A stretch of DNA of 64,000 nt from Calothrix sp. FI2-JRJ7 (GTDB lineage: Bacteria > Cyanobacteriota > Cyanobacteriia > Cyanobacteriales > Nostocaceae): NCBI GenBank assembly GCA_019359675.1, contig JAHHGX010000088.1:56828-120827 (forward strand), read 5' to 3'. Positions 9,072 through 18,407 of the stretch are shown here, one piece after another. The translations under genes were made by a program, and so were the position numbers. Positions within the stretch are counted from its first letter, which is position 1. Each line of letters begins with the position of its first letter. The notes beneath the pieces are model-generated. The model saw only the letters and a program-made list of their open reading frames with translations. It made no database searches and was not told where the DNA came from.

Positions 9072-10232
9072 ATGAAGCAAGGTACAAACCTTTGTAACAA
9101 TCTAAAATCTATCAGGACTCGTCTAGGCATGAGCCAGCAAGATTTAGCAAATATTGCGGGTGTCACTCGTCAGACTATAAGTGGCGTTGAATCTGGACAA
9201 TACACTCCTAATGTTGCTATAACCTTACGGTTGGCTAAGGCACTTGGTTGTAAAGTCGAAGATTTGTTCTGGATGGAGGAAGATTTACCAACTGTTGAAG
9301 CAGTCGTTACTAAAACAGTTTTAACAAAAGGTAAGTTACGAGTTAGTTTGGCAAAGGTTGCAGGTCAATGGATAGCTCATCCTCTAATTGGAAAAGATGC
9401 ATTTCGTACCGAAATGATACCAGTAGATGCAGAGACTATTTATTGTAACAACTTGCGGGAAGAAGCCTTTGACCAAATGCATACAAGTAAAATCTTGGTG
9501 CGAGTGCTAGATGATACTGAAAAATTGCAAAATTCAGTTTCAATAGCAGGTTGTACACCTATAATTTCTCTCTGGGCTAAAGCTAGCGAACGTTGGCATC
9601 CGCAGTTACGAGTGCATTATACTTTTGCGAATAGCATGGATGCATTGCGCTCTTTAGCTAGAGGTGAGGTTCATATTGCTGGTATGCATTTATATGACTC
9701 AAAAACGCAGGAATACAATATCCCTTTTGTGAGGGAGGTTTTATCCGATAAAGAGGCTGTTTTAATTAGTATTGGTGTCTGGGAAGAAGGATTGTTGGTA
9801 CCTTTAGGCAACCCGCTGAAAATTAAAACGATTGCGGATTTGGTGGAAGCTAAAGCGACTATTATTAACCGCGAAATTGGCGCCGGAAGTCGGATGATTT
9901 TAGAACGACAAATGGAGCAAGAGCAGGTACCAGCATCAGCAGTCCAGGGATTTGAGCATACTGTTCGTAGTCACCAAGACGTTGCTTATTCTGTTATTTC
10001 GGGAATTGCGGATGCAGGTATTAGTACAGCTTCTATCGCTGCTATGTTTGGATTGGGATTTGTGCCTTTGCATTCGTCACGGTATGACTTGGTAATTCTT
10101 AACTCATATCTCGATGAGGCGCCAGTTCAGCAATTGCTCGGTACTTTAGAACATAGGTTTGTAAAATCTCAGTTAGAAATTCTTGGTGGTTATGATACTA
10201 GCTGCTTAGGAGAAGTGGTAGCAAGTATCTAA
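9072..10232 (+). CDS. XRE-type regulator with a C-terminal periplasmic-binding-protein-like sensor domain
   Basis: Residues 10-68 form a Cro/CI helix-turn-helix (LGMSQQDLANIAGVTRQTIS, then ESGQYTPNVAITLRLAKALG). From about residue 100 on lies a PBP-like domain of the PF12727 kind, with AGCTPIISLWAK, IINREIGAGSRMILERQ and GISTASIAAMFGLGFVPL. Proteins of this build are one-component regulators, and the sensor domain is related to molybdate-binding ones. The gene sits directly upstream of a nifH-like gene on the same strand, with about 157 bp between. The inference is control of that gene by molybdenum or another oxyanion. I recall molybdate-responsive VnfR repressors of vanadium nitrogenase in Anabaena variabilis, but could not check whether they share this architecture. 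Confidence 0.85.
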   Translation: MKQGTNLCNNLKSIRTRLGMSQQDLANIAGVTRQTISGVESGQYTPNVAITLRLAKALGCKVEDLFWMEEDLPTVEAVVTKTVLTKGKLRVSLAKVAGQWIAHPLIGKDAFRTEMIPVDAETIYCNNLREEAFDQMHTSKILVRVLDDTEKLQNSVSIAGCTPIISLWAKASERWHPQLRVHYTFANSMDALRSLARGEVHIAGMHLYDSKTQEYNIPFVREVLSDKEAVLISIGVWEEGLLVPLGNPLKIKTIADLVEAKATIINREIGAGSRMILERQMEQEQVPASAVQGFEHTVRSHQDVAYSVISGIADAGISTASIAAMFGLGFVPLHSSRYDLVILNSYLDEAPVQQLLGTLEHRFVKSQLEILGGYDTSCLGEVVASI

Positions 10233-10296
10233 TAAGTATATGAGTAAATTTCAGTAAATATCAATAAATATATGTTGTCAAACACTCATACTTTTG

Positions 10297-10361
10297 TAGT
10301 GGGACGGGCGCCACCGGCTTTGGCTCTACATTGCGAACAATTCATAATTGTAGACCCACTA
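10297..10361 (+). promoter_or_regulatory. leader inverted repeat before nifH
   Basis: The 157-bp spacer before nifH contains TAGTGGG (10297-10303) and its complement CCCACTA (10355-10361) enclosing a GC-rich patch with GGGCGCCACCGGC. It could form a 5'-leader hairpin or flank an operator. AGGA at 10376-10379 is the likely ribosome-binding site. No GTA-N8-TAC NtcA site was found here. Function is inferred only from position. Confidence 0.35.
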
Positions 10362-10362
10362 A

Positions 10363-11364
<1,002 letters not shown>

Positions 11365-11401
11365 GATTTTTACTCTTCTTTAAGGACGTAGCAAAAATTA
11401 A

Positions 11402-11426
11402 TAAGTGGGCGAAATTTGCCCACTTA
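11402..11426 (+). terminator. hairpin terminator after nifH
   Basis: A nine-base stem TAAGTGGGC / GCCCACTTA encloses GAAATTT, 38 bp after the nifH stop. A T-rich stretch lies about 15 bases further on. It is a reasonable transcript end, though the T-run is not immediate. Confidence 0.6.
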
Positions 11427-11571
11427 CTCCCAAGCATAAAACTTTTTTTCAATTCGGAGGTTAAATAATGCTTTAATTAATAGTCAATTATATTGACACT
11501 CAAAGATAATTATACGCGAAATACTAATATTGTTTTTCGTATTCTGCAATTGGTTGATTAATTCATAAATG

Positions 11572-11604
11572 GAATGGAAAATTATTTTTCCATTCTTTTT
11601 TATT
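11572..11604 (+). terminator. strong hairpin plus T-run (plus-strand direction)
   Basis: Stem GAATGGAAAA with TTTTTCCATTC is followed at once by a T-rich run. It would stop plus-strand transcription coming from nifH before the convergent repeat-protein gene. Confidence 0.65.
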
Positions 11605-11611
11605 TTATATA

Positions 11612-11686
11612 GTAAGGTGGGCATTGCCCACCCTACTTTACTTTTTTATTTAATTTCATATAGTAAGGTGGGCATTGCCCACCCTA
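11612..11686. repeat. two direct copies of a GGTGGGCATTGCCCACC hairpin repeat
   Basis: Copies at 11612-11636 and 11662-11686 are near identical, including the AGTAAGGTGGGCATTGCCCA lead. A relative occurs at 61720-61737. Both lie at the 3' end of the minus-strand gene 11689-13203 and may end its transcript. Confidence 0.75.
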
Positions 11687-11688
11687 CT

Positions 11689-13203
11689 TTACTCTAAATC
11701 GCCATCAATCTGATTAATTTCTTCGTCTAGCAATATAGCATCGATTGAAATTACTTGGACTCCGCTTTCTGATTGTAAAAAAAATACTGCTTCAGAACTA
11801 GCATCTTCGGGTTTCTCTGTTTCTACGGCACTAATTATAAGTAGGTCTTCGTCTAAAGTACTTGGAGTGTCTAATGACTCAGTATCAAAGGTGCTGTAAT
11901 TTAATGTATTAGTTGCATACTCAACTTTATCATCAGTATCTTTAGTTTCATCAGTTTCTAAGACACTAATTATAAGTTGTTCTTCATCTATAACACTTGG
12001 AGTCTCTAATGGCTGAGTATCAAAGGCGCCATCATTTAAAGTATCACTAACATGTTCCACTTCATCATCAGTATCTTTAGTTTCCTCAGTTTCTAAGACA
12101 CTAATTATAAGTTGTTCTTCATCTATAACACTTGGAGTTTCTAATGGCTGAGTATCAAAGGCGCCATCATTTAAAGTATCACTAACATATTCCACTTCAT
12201 CATCAGTATCTTTAGTTTCCTCAGTTTCTAAGACGCTAATTATAAGTTGTTCTTCATCTATAACACTTGGAGTCTCTAATGGCTGAGTATCAAAGGCGCT
12301 ATTATTTAATGTATCATTAACATCTTCAAATTTATCATCAGTATCTTGAATTTCTTCAGTTTCTGAGGCGCCAATTATAAGTTGGTCTTCGTCTATAACA
12401 CTTGGAGTCTCTAATAAGTCAGTATCAACGGCACCATCATTTAAAGTATCAGTAGCATATTCAACTTTATCATCAGTATCTTGAACTTCTTCTGTTTCCG
12501 AAGCGTCTATAATTACTTGGTCTTCGTTTATAACACTTGGAGTCTCTAATAAGTCAGTATCAACGGCGCCATCATTTAAAGTATCAGTAGCATCTACAAC
12601 TTGATCATCAGTATCTTTCGCTTCCTCTGTTTCTGAGGCGCCAATAATTAATTGATCTTCGTCTATAATACTTGGAGTCTCTAATGGCTGAGTATCAAAG
12701 ACAACATAATTTAACGTATCAGTTGCATATTCAAGTTTATTATCAGTCTCTTTAGCTTCCTCTGTTTGTAAGGTGCTTATTACCTGTTGGTTTTGGTGTT
12801 GAATGCTTGGAGTTTCTAATGGTTTAGTATTAAGGGCACCGTAATTTGATGTATCAGGTTTATACTGAAATGACTGATTAAAATTAAAGGTATTATTTTG
12901 TACTGTATCAATTTTGGCACCGATAACAGCATGAGTAGCTCCTTCAGCTACAGTTTTGACTGCATCTCCTACACCTTTAGCTGTCTGGAATAGACCGCCA
13001 CCTATTGTTTTGGCGGCGCCTCCTAGACCTTTAGTAGTATGGTTAAAGCCCTGAGCAATTCTTCTTCCAGCAAAAGCCGCAGCTAGTGAACCTAATGTAC
13101 CGCCAATAAGTCCACCTATAAGCGCTCGATTTAATCCAGAATTTTTTTCTTTTTCATTCGCATTTTTGTGTGATGCGTCAAATCCTTGCTTATTTTCAAT
13201 CAT
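11689..13203 (-). CDS. acidic protein with seven 45-residue tandem repeats
   Basis: I do not recognise a named family. Residues 26-95 are Gly/Ala-rich and amphipathic or weakly hydrophobic (RALIGGLIGGTLGSLAAAFA, then GGAAKTIGGGLFQTAKGVGD), reminiscent of glycine-zipper membrane-active segments. Residues 127-441 are seven units of exactly 45 residues (135 bp). Each carries LETPSVIDEEQLII, an acidic TEETKDTDDEVE patch and DTLNDGAFDT. A degenerate eighth unit leads to the acidic C-terminus. Units five and six are nearly identical at the DNA level, so copy number has changed recently. The gene is followed upstream by a large membrane repeat protein on the same strand. A structural or scaffold role at a membrane is only a guess. 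Confidence 0.8.
   Translation of the reverse strand: MIENKQGFDASHKNANEKEKNSGLNRALIGGLIGGTLGSLAAAFAGRRIAQGFNHTTKGLGGAAKTIGGGLFQTAKGVGDAVKTVAEGATHAVIGAKIDTVQNNTFNFNQSFQYKPDTSNYGALNTKPLETPSIQHQNQQVISTLQTEEAKETDNKLEYATDTLNYVVFDTQPLETPSIIDEDQLIIGASETEEAKDTDDQVVDATDTLNDGAVDTDLLETPSVINEDQVIIDASETEEVQDTDDKVEYATDTLNDGAVDTDLLETPSVIDEDQLIIGASETEEIQDTDDKFEDVNDTLNNSAFDTQPLETPSVIDEEQLIISVLETEETKDTDDEVEYVSDTLNDGAFDTQPLETPSVIDEEQLIISVLETEETKDTDDEVEHVSDTLNDGAFDTQPLETPSVIDEEQLIISVLETDETKDTDDKVEYATNTLNYSTFDTESLDTPSTLDEDLLIISAVETEKPEDASSEAVFFLQSESGVQVISIDAILLDEEINQIDGDLE
11881..12825 (-). repeat. seven 135-bp coding tandem repeats
   Basis: The period is visible as recurrences of TCTAATGGCTGAGTATCAAA at about 12006, 12141 and 12276, exactly 135 bp apart. 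The frame is kept throughout, so repeat gain and loss is translated into protein length change. An incomplete unit continues to about 11750. Confidence 0.9.
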
Positions 13204-13359
13204 AATTTTTTAGCTTCTTAAATAAAATAGATCATTTCTTTTGTTAATTTAACTACTAAAGATAATAGTTTAACCCTTCTTTTGATAGAGAATATAATTT
13301 TTTTAATACCACTTTAGTTGTAATGTATATTAGTTCTATAGAAATTTATAAATATTAAG

Positions 13360-13388
13360 AAAATAAAAAAGCCTCTCATAGGAGAGGC
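13360..13388 (-). terminator. rho-independent terminator for the large membrane protein
   Basis: On the minus strand, stem GCCTCTCC / GGAGAGGC is followed directly by TTTTTTATTTT. It lies about 60 bp beyond the stop of the gene at 13449-16574. Confidence 0.85.
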
Positions 13389-13405
13389 ATTACTATGAAC
13401 TTAAA

Positions 13406-13442
13406 GAAACCGGGTTTCTTTTTGCGTAGAAACCCGGTTTCT
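13406..13442. repeat. dispersed GAAACCGGGTTTCT palindrome
   Basis: Inverted units GAAACCGGGTTTCT and AGAAACCCGGTTTCT flank a short loop. Family members are at 16617-16682, 23080-23150 and 60817-60881. Those at 16617 and 60817 are about 66 bp long and clearly homologous through their loops as well. Confidence 0.85.
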
Positions 13443-13448
13443 AAGATT

Positions 13449-16400
13449 TTATACTGCTATTGCTCCGGCGATTGCGGAAGCTACTAGAGAAACAAAAGCG
13501 GTGTTAAATACCCACCAAGCGGCGCCTGCAACAGCTTTTTTAGTTTCTACTGCTTGCTTTTGTGCTTGTTCTTTAATCGCTTTGAGACGTTTTTGTGTTT
13601 CCTCTTGAATGCGTTCGGCTCGATGCAATACGCTATCGCGTGAGGCTTCAATTTGATCAATAATTTTGTTAGCTTGCGCTTCGGAAATATCAGAGCGCGA
13701 ACTGAGAACTGCTACTAAGGTATCACGGTCGAATTGACTAAGGCGCCCGCGTAAGGCTTCAAATCCTGCTTGCGGGTCGTCAAACAATTTGGCAAAGTCT
13801 TGTTGTATACCTTCATAATTAAGTTCGGGACGTTCGAGTGAGTTGAGATATTCGCGAACCTTACCAAAAACGCCATCAATGACTGATTGGACTCTTTGCT
13901 GGATTTGTTGGAATTGTTCTACAACTGAATTGCGAACAGATTCGATTTGTTCCACAATTCGGTTTGCTTCTTCTTCTGAAATATCTTCACGTTGGGACAA
14001 TAAAGCTACAATTGTCGAACGGTCGATTAAAGATGCACGCTCACCCAAAGATGATACTCCCGCACGGGGGGAAGATAGCAATAACTGTAAATCGCGCTTA
14101 ATACCTTCAGGGTTCAGTTCTTCTTTGTTGGTATTACGTAGGTATTTTTCCAGACTTTGTTCAAAGTCGAAAGCTCCTCTAGTTGCGCGGTTTGCTAGGC
14201 GCCGTGGTGCTTTGATGATATTATTGATGGCTTCTTGTGTAGTGTCAATGGTGCGATTAACTTGCTCTTCGCTTAATCCCGCTTGAGACAATAGCTTAAC
14301 TAGCGTTTCTCTATCAACTTGAGATAGTCGATCGCTTAGTGCATTGGCGCCAGCTTTGGGGTCTTCAAATAGTTTTTGTAAGTCTTGTTGAATACCTTCT
14401 GGGTTGAGTTCCTCTAAATTAGTATTGCGAAGATATTCAGCAATAGTAGTAGTGGTTTTTTGGTACTGCTCTTTGGCTTTATCCGCTACTTGTTGAGGAG
14501 CTTGCAAAACTCCTTCGCGCACTGACAACAAATTATCAATGGTTTTGTTTACCTGTTCTTCGCTCAAATCTTGGCGTTGACTTAGTAATTTTACCAAAGT
14601 CTCGCGGTCAAACTGCGATAATCTTCCACGTAAAGCAGATAATCCAGCTTGGGGGTCAGAGATTAATTTTCCAAAATCGCGCTCGATACCTTCAGGGTTG
14701 AGTTCTTCAAGATTCGTATTCCGCAAATAATCTTCGACACTTTGACGCACTTGCGAAGCTTTTGCTTTTGCTTGTTCTTGAAGTTCGTTGGCTTTATTTA
14801 AGACATTATCGCGAGTGCGTTCGAGTTGACTAAGAATATTATTAACTTCTTCTTCGCTAATGTCTTGGCGTACAGCAAGTAATTTCACCAAGGTATCGCG
14901 GTCAAATTCTTTGAAACGCGCGCTTAACTCATCAAACCCAACTTCTGGGTCTTCAAGTAACTTGCTTAAATCTCGCTCAATACCTTCTGGGCTAAGTTCA
15001 GCTTTTCCGGTTGAACGTAGATAATCTTCAACTTTGCTACGAATGTCTTGGGATTTTTCTCGTGCTGCTGCTTTTTGCACCGTTTCATAAACGGACGCAC
15101 GGATACTTTCCATTTCTCCCGCTATTTCTTTAATTTTTACCTCACTTAAATCACCTCGTTGGTTTAACAAGTTGGTAAAATAATCTTGGTTAAGGTCTTC
15201 TAACTGGCGCCGAACGGTTGCGGGGTTTGCGTTGGGGTCGTAGATAACTTCTTGGAATTCATCTCTTATAGTAATGCGGTTGAAATGCCAAGGCAAAGAA
15301 TCGAGAATATATTCTTCGACATCTGCTTTAATGGTATTACTTGGTAATGCGGGTAATTTTTGAGCTACAGTACTACCTAGTTGACTTGCCTGTTGAGTGG
15401 CTTGGTCTTTTAGTTTTTGTAGTTGTGAGGTAATTTTCTCAATATCTACATTTTGAGCTTTTCCTACTACCTGCTGCAACTGACTTGTAACTTTATCTAT
15501 ATCTATATTAGAAAAGTCTACTTTTTTGAGGGCTGCTGGTAAAGCACTACCTACACCAACTTCAATCGCTTGCTTTAGTAAACCATTACCTTGCTTACCA
15601 TTACCAACTCCTGCTGTCACCAATTCTTGAAGACGTTGACCTAATTTCTCAGGTTGTAAATCTTCTGGTGTGGTGGAGGAAAGTAATTTAATTACTTGGT
15701 CTGTAGGATTTTGTTGCTGATTGGAAGATTGCTTCCAGGCGCCTTCAAGTTGGTCAGCAATGCGATTAATATCTTCTTTAGAGAAATCTGTGCGACTGCT
15801 GATTAAATCAACAAACGTTTGACGATTAATATTTTTGAGCAAGTCACTATCTGCAATAGACCCTAAATCCGCATCTTTAAGAAGTTTATCAAATTGATTG
15901 CGAATTTCTTTAACGTCTAGTGAAGGTACTTGTAAAGAGCTTAAGGAACTAGAAAGTGTATTTTTAATACTATCTGCATCAAACCCTGAAGTTAATTCGC
16001 GTCGAACAGCAGCTGTAATCTCCTCAGCAGTGGAAACCATTTGCTGTTTTGCTGTATTGGCGCCAATTGCAGCAGTAGCTGTACCCATAATTCCTTGCAT
16101 ACCGCTACTTGCAGTACTAACAAGCGAGCCAATTAAAGAACCTACAGCATTTGAACCTAACCACATAATCAGCGTAAAAAACGCAGACCAAATGACTACA
16201 CCAATAGTTGCTCCTAAAAGTGCGTTTTCAATTAAGCTCAGTTTTACCGCTAAAAAACTAGCAGCAAATAAAGCAATACTTGCAGTAATGAGTGCCCATA
16301 AACCTACAGTCGATTCAACTTTACGAACTGTACTGCCTAAGCTTTCCGACTCATCAGAATCTGAACCTGAGCCTGTTCCTATAGCCGAAATACCTATAGC

Positions 16401-16574
16401 TACCGAGAGATTAGTCAAAAGTAATTGAAAGGCAAATGCCATCAATATACCAGCAAACAAAGCTACTAAAAATTTAGGACCAGAAAAAACTAATGAAGCT
16501 TCTTCTGCTGTTAAAACTTCACCTCTAACCGGGATTTGTATTAATTGCAAAGCAGTTATTGCATTTTGGAACAT
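13449..16574 (-). CDS. large membrane protein with about 100-residue helical repeats
   Basis: The family is not recognised by name. The N-terminus holds about four membrane segments (FLVALFAGILMAFAFQLLL near 31-49, WALITASIALFAASFLAVKL, ALLGATIGVVIWSAFFTLIM, AVGSLIGSLV). One more is at the extreme C-terminus (VFNTAFVSLVASAIAGAIAV). Between them is a long Gln/Glu/Lys-rich helical region. At least six units of about 100 residues carry the anchor LEELNPEGIERDF, a DPQAGLSALRGRLSQFDR stretch and TLVKLLSQRQDLSEEQVN. A seventh half-unit occurs near residue 260. The usual products of such repeats are elongated coiled structures. It lies between the acidic repeat protein and the PRC-barrel protein, all on the minus strand, so a stress or membrane-organising role is plausible but unproven. 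Confidence 0.85.
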   Translation of the reverse strand: MFQNAITALQLIQIPVRGEVLTAEEASLVFSGPKFLVALFAGILMAFAFQLLLTNLSVAIGISAIGTGSGSDSDESESLGSTVRKVESTVGLWALITASIALFAASFLAVKLSLIENALLGATIGVVIWSAFFTLIMWLGSNAVGSLIGSLVSTASSGMQGIMGTATAAIGANTAKQQMVSTAEEITAAVRRELTSGFDADSIKNTLSSSLSSLQVPSLDVKEIRNQFDKLLKDADLGSIADSDLLKNINRQTFVDLISSRTDFSKEDINRIADQLEGAWKQSSNQQQNPTDQVIKLLSSTTPEDLQPEKLGQRLQELVTAGVGNGKQGNGLLKQAIEVGVGSALPAALKKVDFSNIDIDKVTSQLQQVVGKAQNVDIEKITSQLQKLKDQATQQASQLGSTVAQKLPALPSNTIKADVEEYILDSLPWHFNRITIRDEFQEVIYDPNANPATVRRQLEDLNQDYFTNLLNQRGDLSEVKIKEIAGEMESIRASVYETVQKAAAREKSQDIRSKVEDYLRSTGKAELSPEGIERDLSKLLEDPEVGFDELSARFKEFDRDTLVKLLAVRQDISEEEVNNILSQLERTRDNVLNKANELQEQAKAKASQVRQSVEDYLRNTNLEELNPEGIERDFGKLISDPQAGLSALRGRLSQFDRETLVKLLSQRQDLSEEQVNKTIDNLLSVREGVLQAPQQVADKAKEQYQKTTTTIAEYLRNTNLEELNPEGIQQDLQKLFEDPKAGANALSDRLSQVDRETLVKLLSQAGLSEEQVNRTIDTTQEAINNIIKAPRRLANRATRGAFDFEQSLEKYLRNTNKEELNPEGIKRDLQLLLSSPRAGVSSLGERASLIDRSTIVALLSQREDISEEEANRIVEQIESVRNSVVEQFQQIQQRVQSVIDGVFGKVREYLNSLERPELNYEGIQQDFAKLFDDPQAGFEALRGRLSQFDRDTLVAVLSSRSDISEAQANKIIDQIEASRDSVLHRAERIQEETQKRLKAIKEQAQKQAVETKKAVAGAAWWVFNTAFVSLVASAIAGAIAV

Positions 16575-16616
16575 ACTATTTTCCTCAGTTTTTATTTTAA
16601 ACGAAACATCAGAACT

Positions 16617-16682
16617 TAGAAACCGGGTTTCTACGCCAAATCATTGTTTTGATTACAATATTTCAACGAATAAACCCGGTTT
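16617..16682. repeat. dispersed GAAACCGGGTTTCT element, 66-bp form
   Basis: Outer arms are AGAAACCGGGTTTCT and AAACCCGGTTTCT, with a loop containing TTTTGATTACAATATTTCAA. The copy at 60817-60881 matches along its length with few changes, so this is a dispersed mobile-type repeat rather than a chance palindrome. Confidence 0.85.
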
Positions 16683-16689
16683 CTTTGCA

Positions 16690-17601
16690 TTACATGCGGT
16701 CATTTTTTTTGACAGTAGGGCGCCCGTCAGTATCAATATCCAATTCTTCACGGCGAATTGTTTCAGTTGCTTGTACTGTTTCGTGGTCTACAACTTTTGA
16801 AACTCGGACTTCTTCCCGCACAAAAGCTTCTTTTTGGATATCAGGAACTTCTTCGTAAATTTCCATATGGGCAACTTCACCTTCACGGAAAGTTGCGACA
16901 TCAGCAGAAACTACTCTGCCCGCATCGCTAGGAGTTACTCGCTCAACAATAACTCGCTCTTTGTCAACTGATACAGAAACCCGTGCAGTCTCAGTTTCGA
17001 CGTGCTTACCAATTGCTACTTCCCCAGATTTACGACGCTGTGTGCCTGCAACTAACCGTTCTTCATAAAGTTTAAAGGTTTGGTCATCATGCACGCTGGT
17101 ATCGTATAAATCTGCATCTTGGGTATAGTCGTAAGTATCACGGCTATAAGTAGGAGTACTCTTTGCAACAGCCGCAGATCCAACAGGCGCCACAGAAGCC
17201 GCATCAAGAGGTGCTGATGTATCAAGAGGTGCTGATGCTTCTACTGCTGCTGGGCGATATGCTCCACGCACGCGCTCTTCATAGTCGAAATCAAGCGCCA
17301 TACCTTCTGTATATTCAGGTAAATCTTCTGCTTGCTGCTTTGTCATTTGGACATATACACGGTCGGCTTTAGAATCAATTTTGCCACGACCGATAGGTAG
17401 TAGTACCTTCTTACCAAAAACCCAGAAACCTACATCAACGATAAGGTACCGAAACTTTCCTTGGTCATCTACTAACGCATCACTAACTGTACCAATTTTT
17501 TCATCACTACCCTGAGTATAAACACTCATTCCTTTAATGTCGTTACCTTGAATAGTATCGCGGTAATCTGGATCAAAATCACTAATTTTATGAAGAACCA
17601 T
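16690..17601 (-). CDS. PRC-barrel and YsnF/AvaK (DUF2382) domain stress protein
   Basis: Residues 15-95 form a PRC-barrel (GNDIKGMSVYTQGSDEKIG, DALVDDQGKFRYLIVDVGFW). A Ser/Ala/Pro linker follows, and residues 175-300 form the conserved YsnF/AvaK domain. That domain has KLYEERLVAGTQRRKSGEVA, SVDKERVIVERVTPSDAGRV and EEVRVSKVVDHETVQATETI. AvaK was first described as an akinete-associated protein in Anabaena, and related proteins respond to stress. The molecular activity is unknown. A conserved direct repeat lies upstream (17805-17845). The PRC part probably binds other proteins or RNA near membranes, which is inference. Confidence 0.9.
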   Translation of the reverse strand: MVLHKISDFDPDYRDTIQGNDIKGMSVYTQGSDEKIGTVSDALVDDQGKFRYLIVDVGFWVFGKKVLLPIGRGKIDSKADRVYVQMTKQQAEDLPEYTEGMALDFDYEERVRGAYRPAAVEASAPLDTSAPLDAASVAPVGSAAVAKSTPTYSRDTYDYTQDADLYDTSVHDDQTFKLYEERLVAGTQRRKSGEVAIGKHVETETARVSVSVDKERVIVERVTPSDAGRVVSADVATFREGEVAHMEIYEEVPDIQKEAFVREEVRVSKVVDHETVQATETIRREELDIDTDGRPTVKKNDRM

Positions 17602-17912
17602 TTTTTTATTACTTTTTCTTTACTTCACTTACAAAGTTAAGAACATAACTGGTTATAAACATCTTTCTAAGGAATGAGTTAATTAGCTTATTTAGTTATG
17701 AATTTATTTTATTAATGAATATAATTTATTTGGTTATAGAACTATGTAAGGTAAAAAGAAAATCTAGTTATGATTTGGTTATAAAGATTTTGATTTGCAA
17801 AACTGTGACTAGATTCTAGCAAAAATACGTGACTATTTTCTAGCATTAAATGTAAGTTACAAAAGTTATTTTTTAGTAAAATTATACTAAATGGTGATCC
17901 CCCCTAACCCCC
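17602..17912. promoter_or_regulatory. AT-rich upstream region with a 17-base direct repeat
   Basis: The pattern GTGACTA-N2-TTCTAGCA occurs at 17805-17821 and again at 17829-17845, 24 bp apart. Several GGTTATA runs lie nearby. The position upstream of the minus-strand PRC-barrel gene fits a pair of operator sites on one DNA face. No other gene is seen here. Confidence 0.4.
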
Positions 17913-17921
17913 CTTAGTAAG
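17913..17921. repeat. left target-site duplication of the IS element
   Basis: CTTAGTAAG here is repeated at 19700-19708. The target is the centre of a CCCCCCTTAGTAAGGGGGG-type dispersed repeat, now split in two. Confidence 0.9.
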
Positions 17922-17982
17922 GCTCACAAGGGTAGGTTTTTTACAATATAATAGTGAGAGGCAAGGTAGACCAGGTAGGAAA

Positions 17983-18381
17983 GTGGACAAGGAAGAAGAA
18001 AAAAAAATAAAAACTCATGAGGATTTAGTCATCTATCAAAAAGCATTTGATGCAGCGATGACGATTTTTGAGCTATCAAAAAATTTCCCACCAGAAGAGA
18101 AATATTCTTTGACAGATCAAATTCGTCGTTCCTCCCGTTCAGTTTGTGCAAATTTTGCGGAGGCATGGAGAAAAAGGAGATATACTGCATCTTTTATTGC
18201 CAAATTAAATGACTGTGAATCAGAAGCCGCAGAAACCCAAGTATGGCTAAAATTTGCAGTGAAATGTCAATATATTTCTACATTGCAAGGGAGAGATTTA
18301 TATAGTACATATAATCAAGTTTTAAGTGGATTAGTAAAAATGATTAATCATCCAGAAAATTGGATAATTAGTAATAATTAA
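17983..18381 (+). CDS. four-helix-bundle protein (23S rRNA intervening-sequence/Avd-like family)
   Basis: The 132 residues match the family pattern: HEDLVIYQKAFDAAMTIFEL, then FPPEEKYSLTDQIRRSSRSV and CANFAEAWRKRRYTASFIAKL. Two more helices follow (CESEAAETQVWLKFAVK and YSTYNQVLSGLVKMIN). Members are small helical, often nucleic-acid-associated proteins. They occur in rRNA intervening sequences, as orphan genes in cyanobacteria, and as Avd in diversity-generating retroelements. The start is GTG 17983, inside the subterminal repeat, and no in-frame ATG precedes it. It lies within the IS, 26 bp before the transposase, so it travels as a passenger. Whether it helps transposition is unknown. Confidence 0.85.
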   Translation: MDKEEEKKIKTHEDLVIYQKAFDAAMTIFELSKNFPPEEKYSLTDQIRRSSRSVCANFAEAWRKRRYTASFIAKLNDCESEAAETQVWLKFAVKCQYISTLQGRDLYSTYNQVLSGLVKMINHPENWIISNN

Positions 18382-18407
18382 GTATTGTTCTACTTTGAAA
18401 CCGTGTA

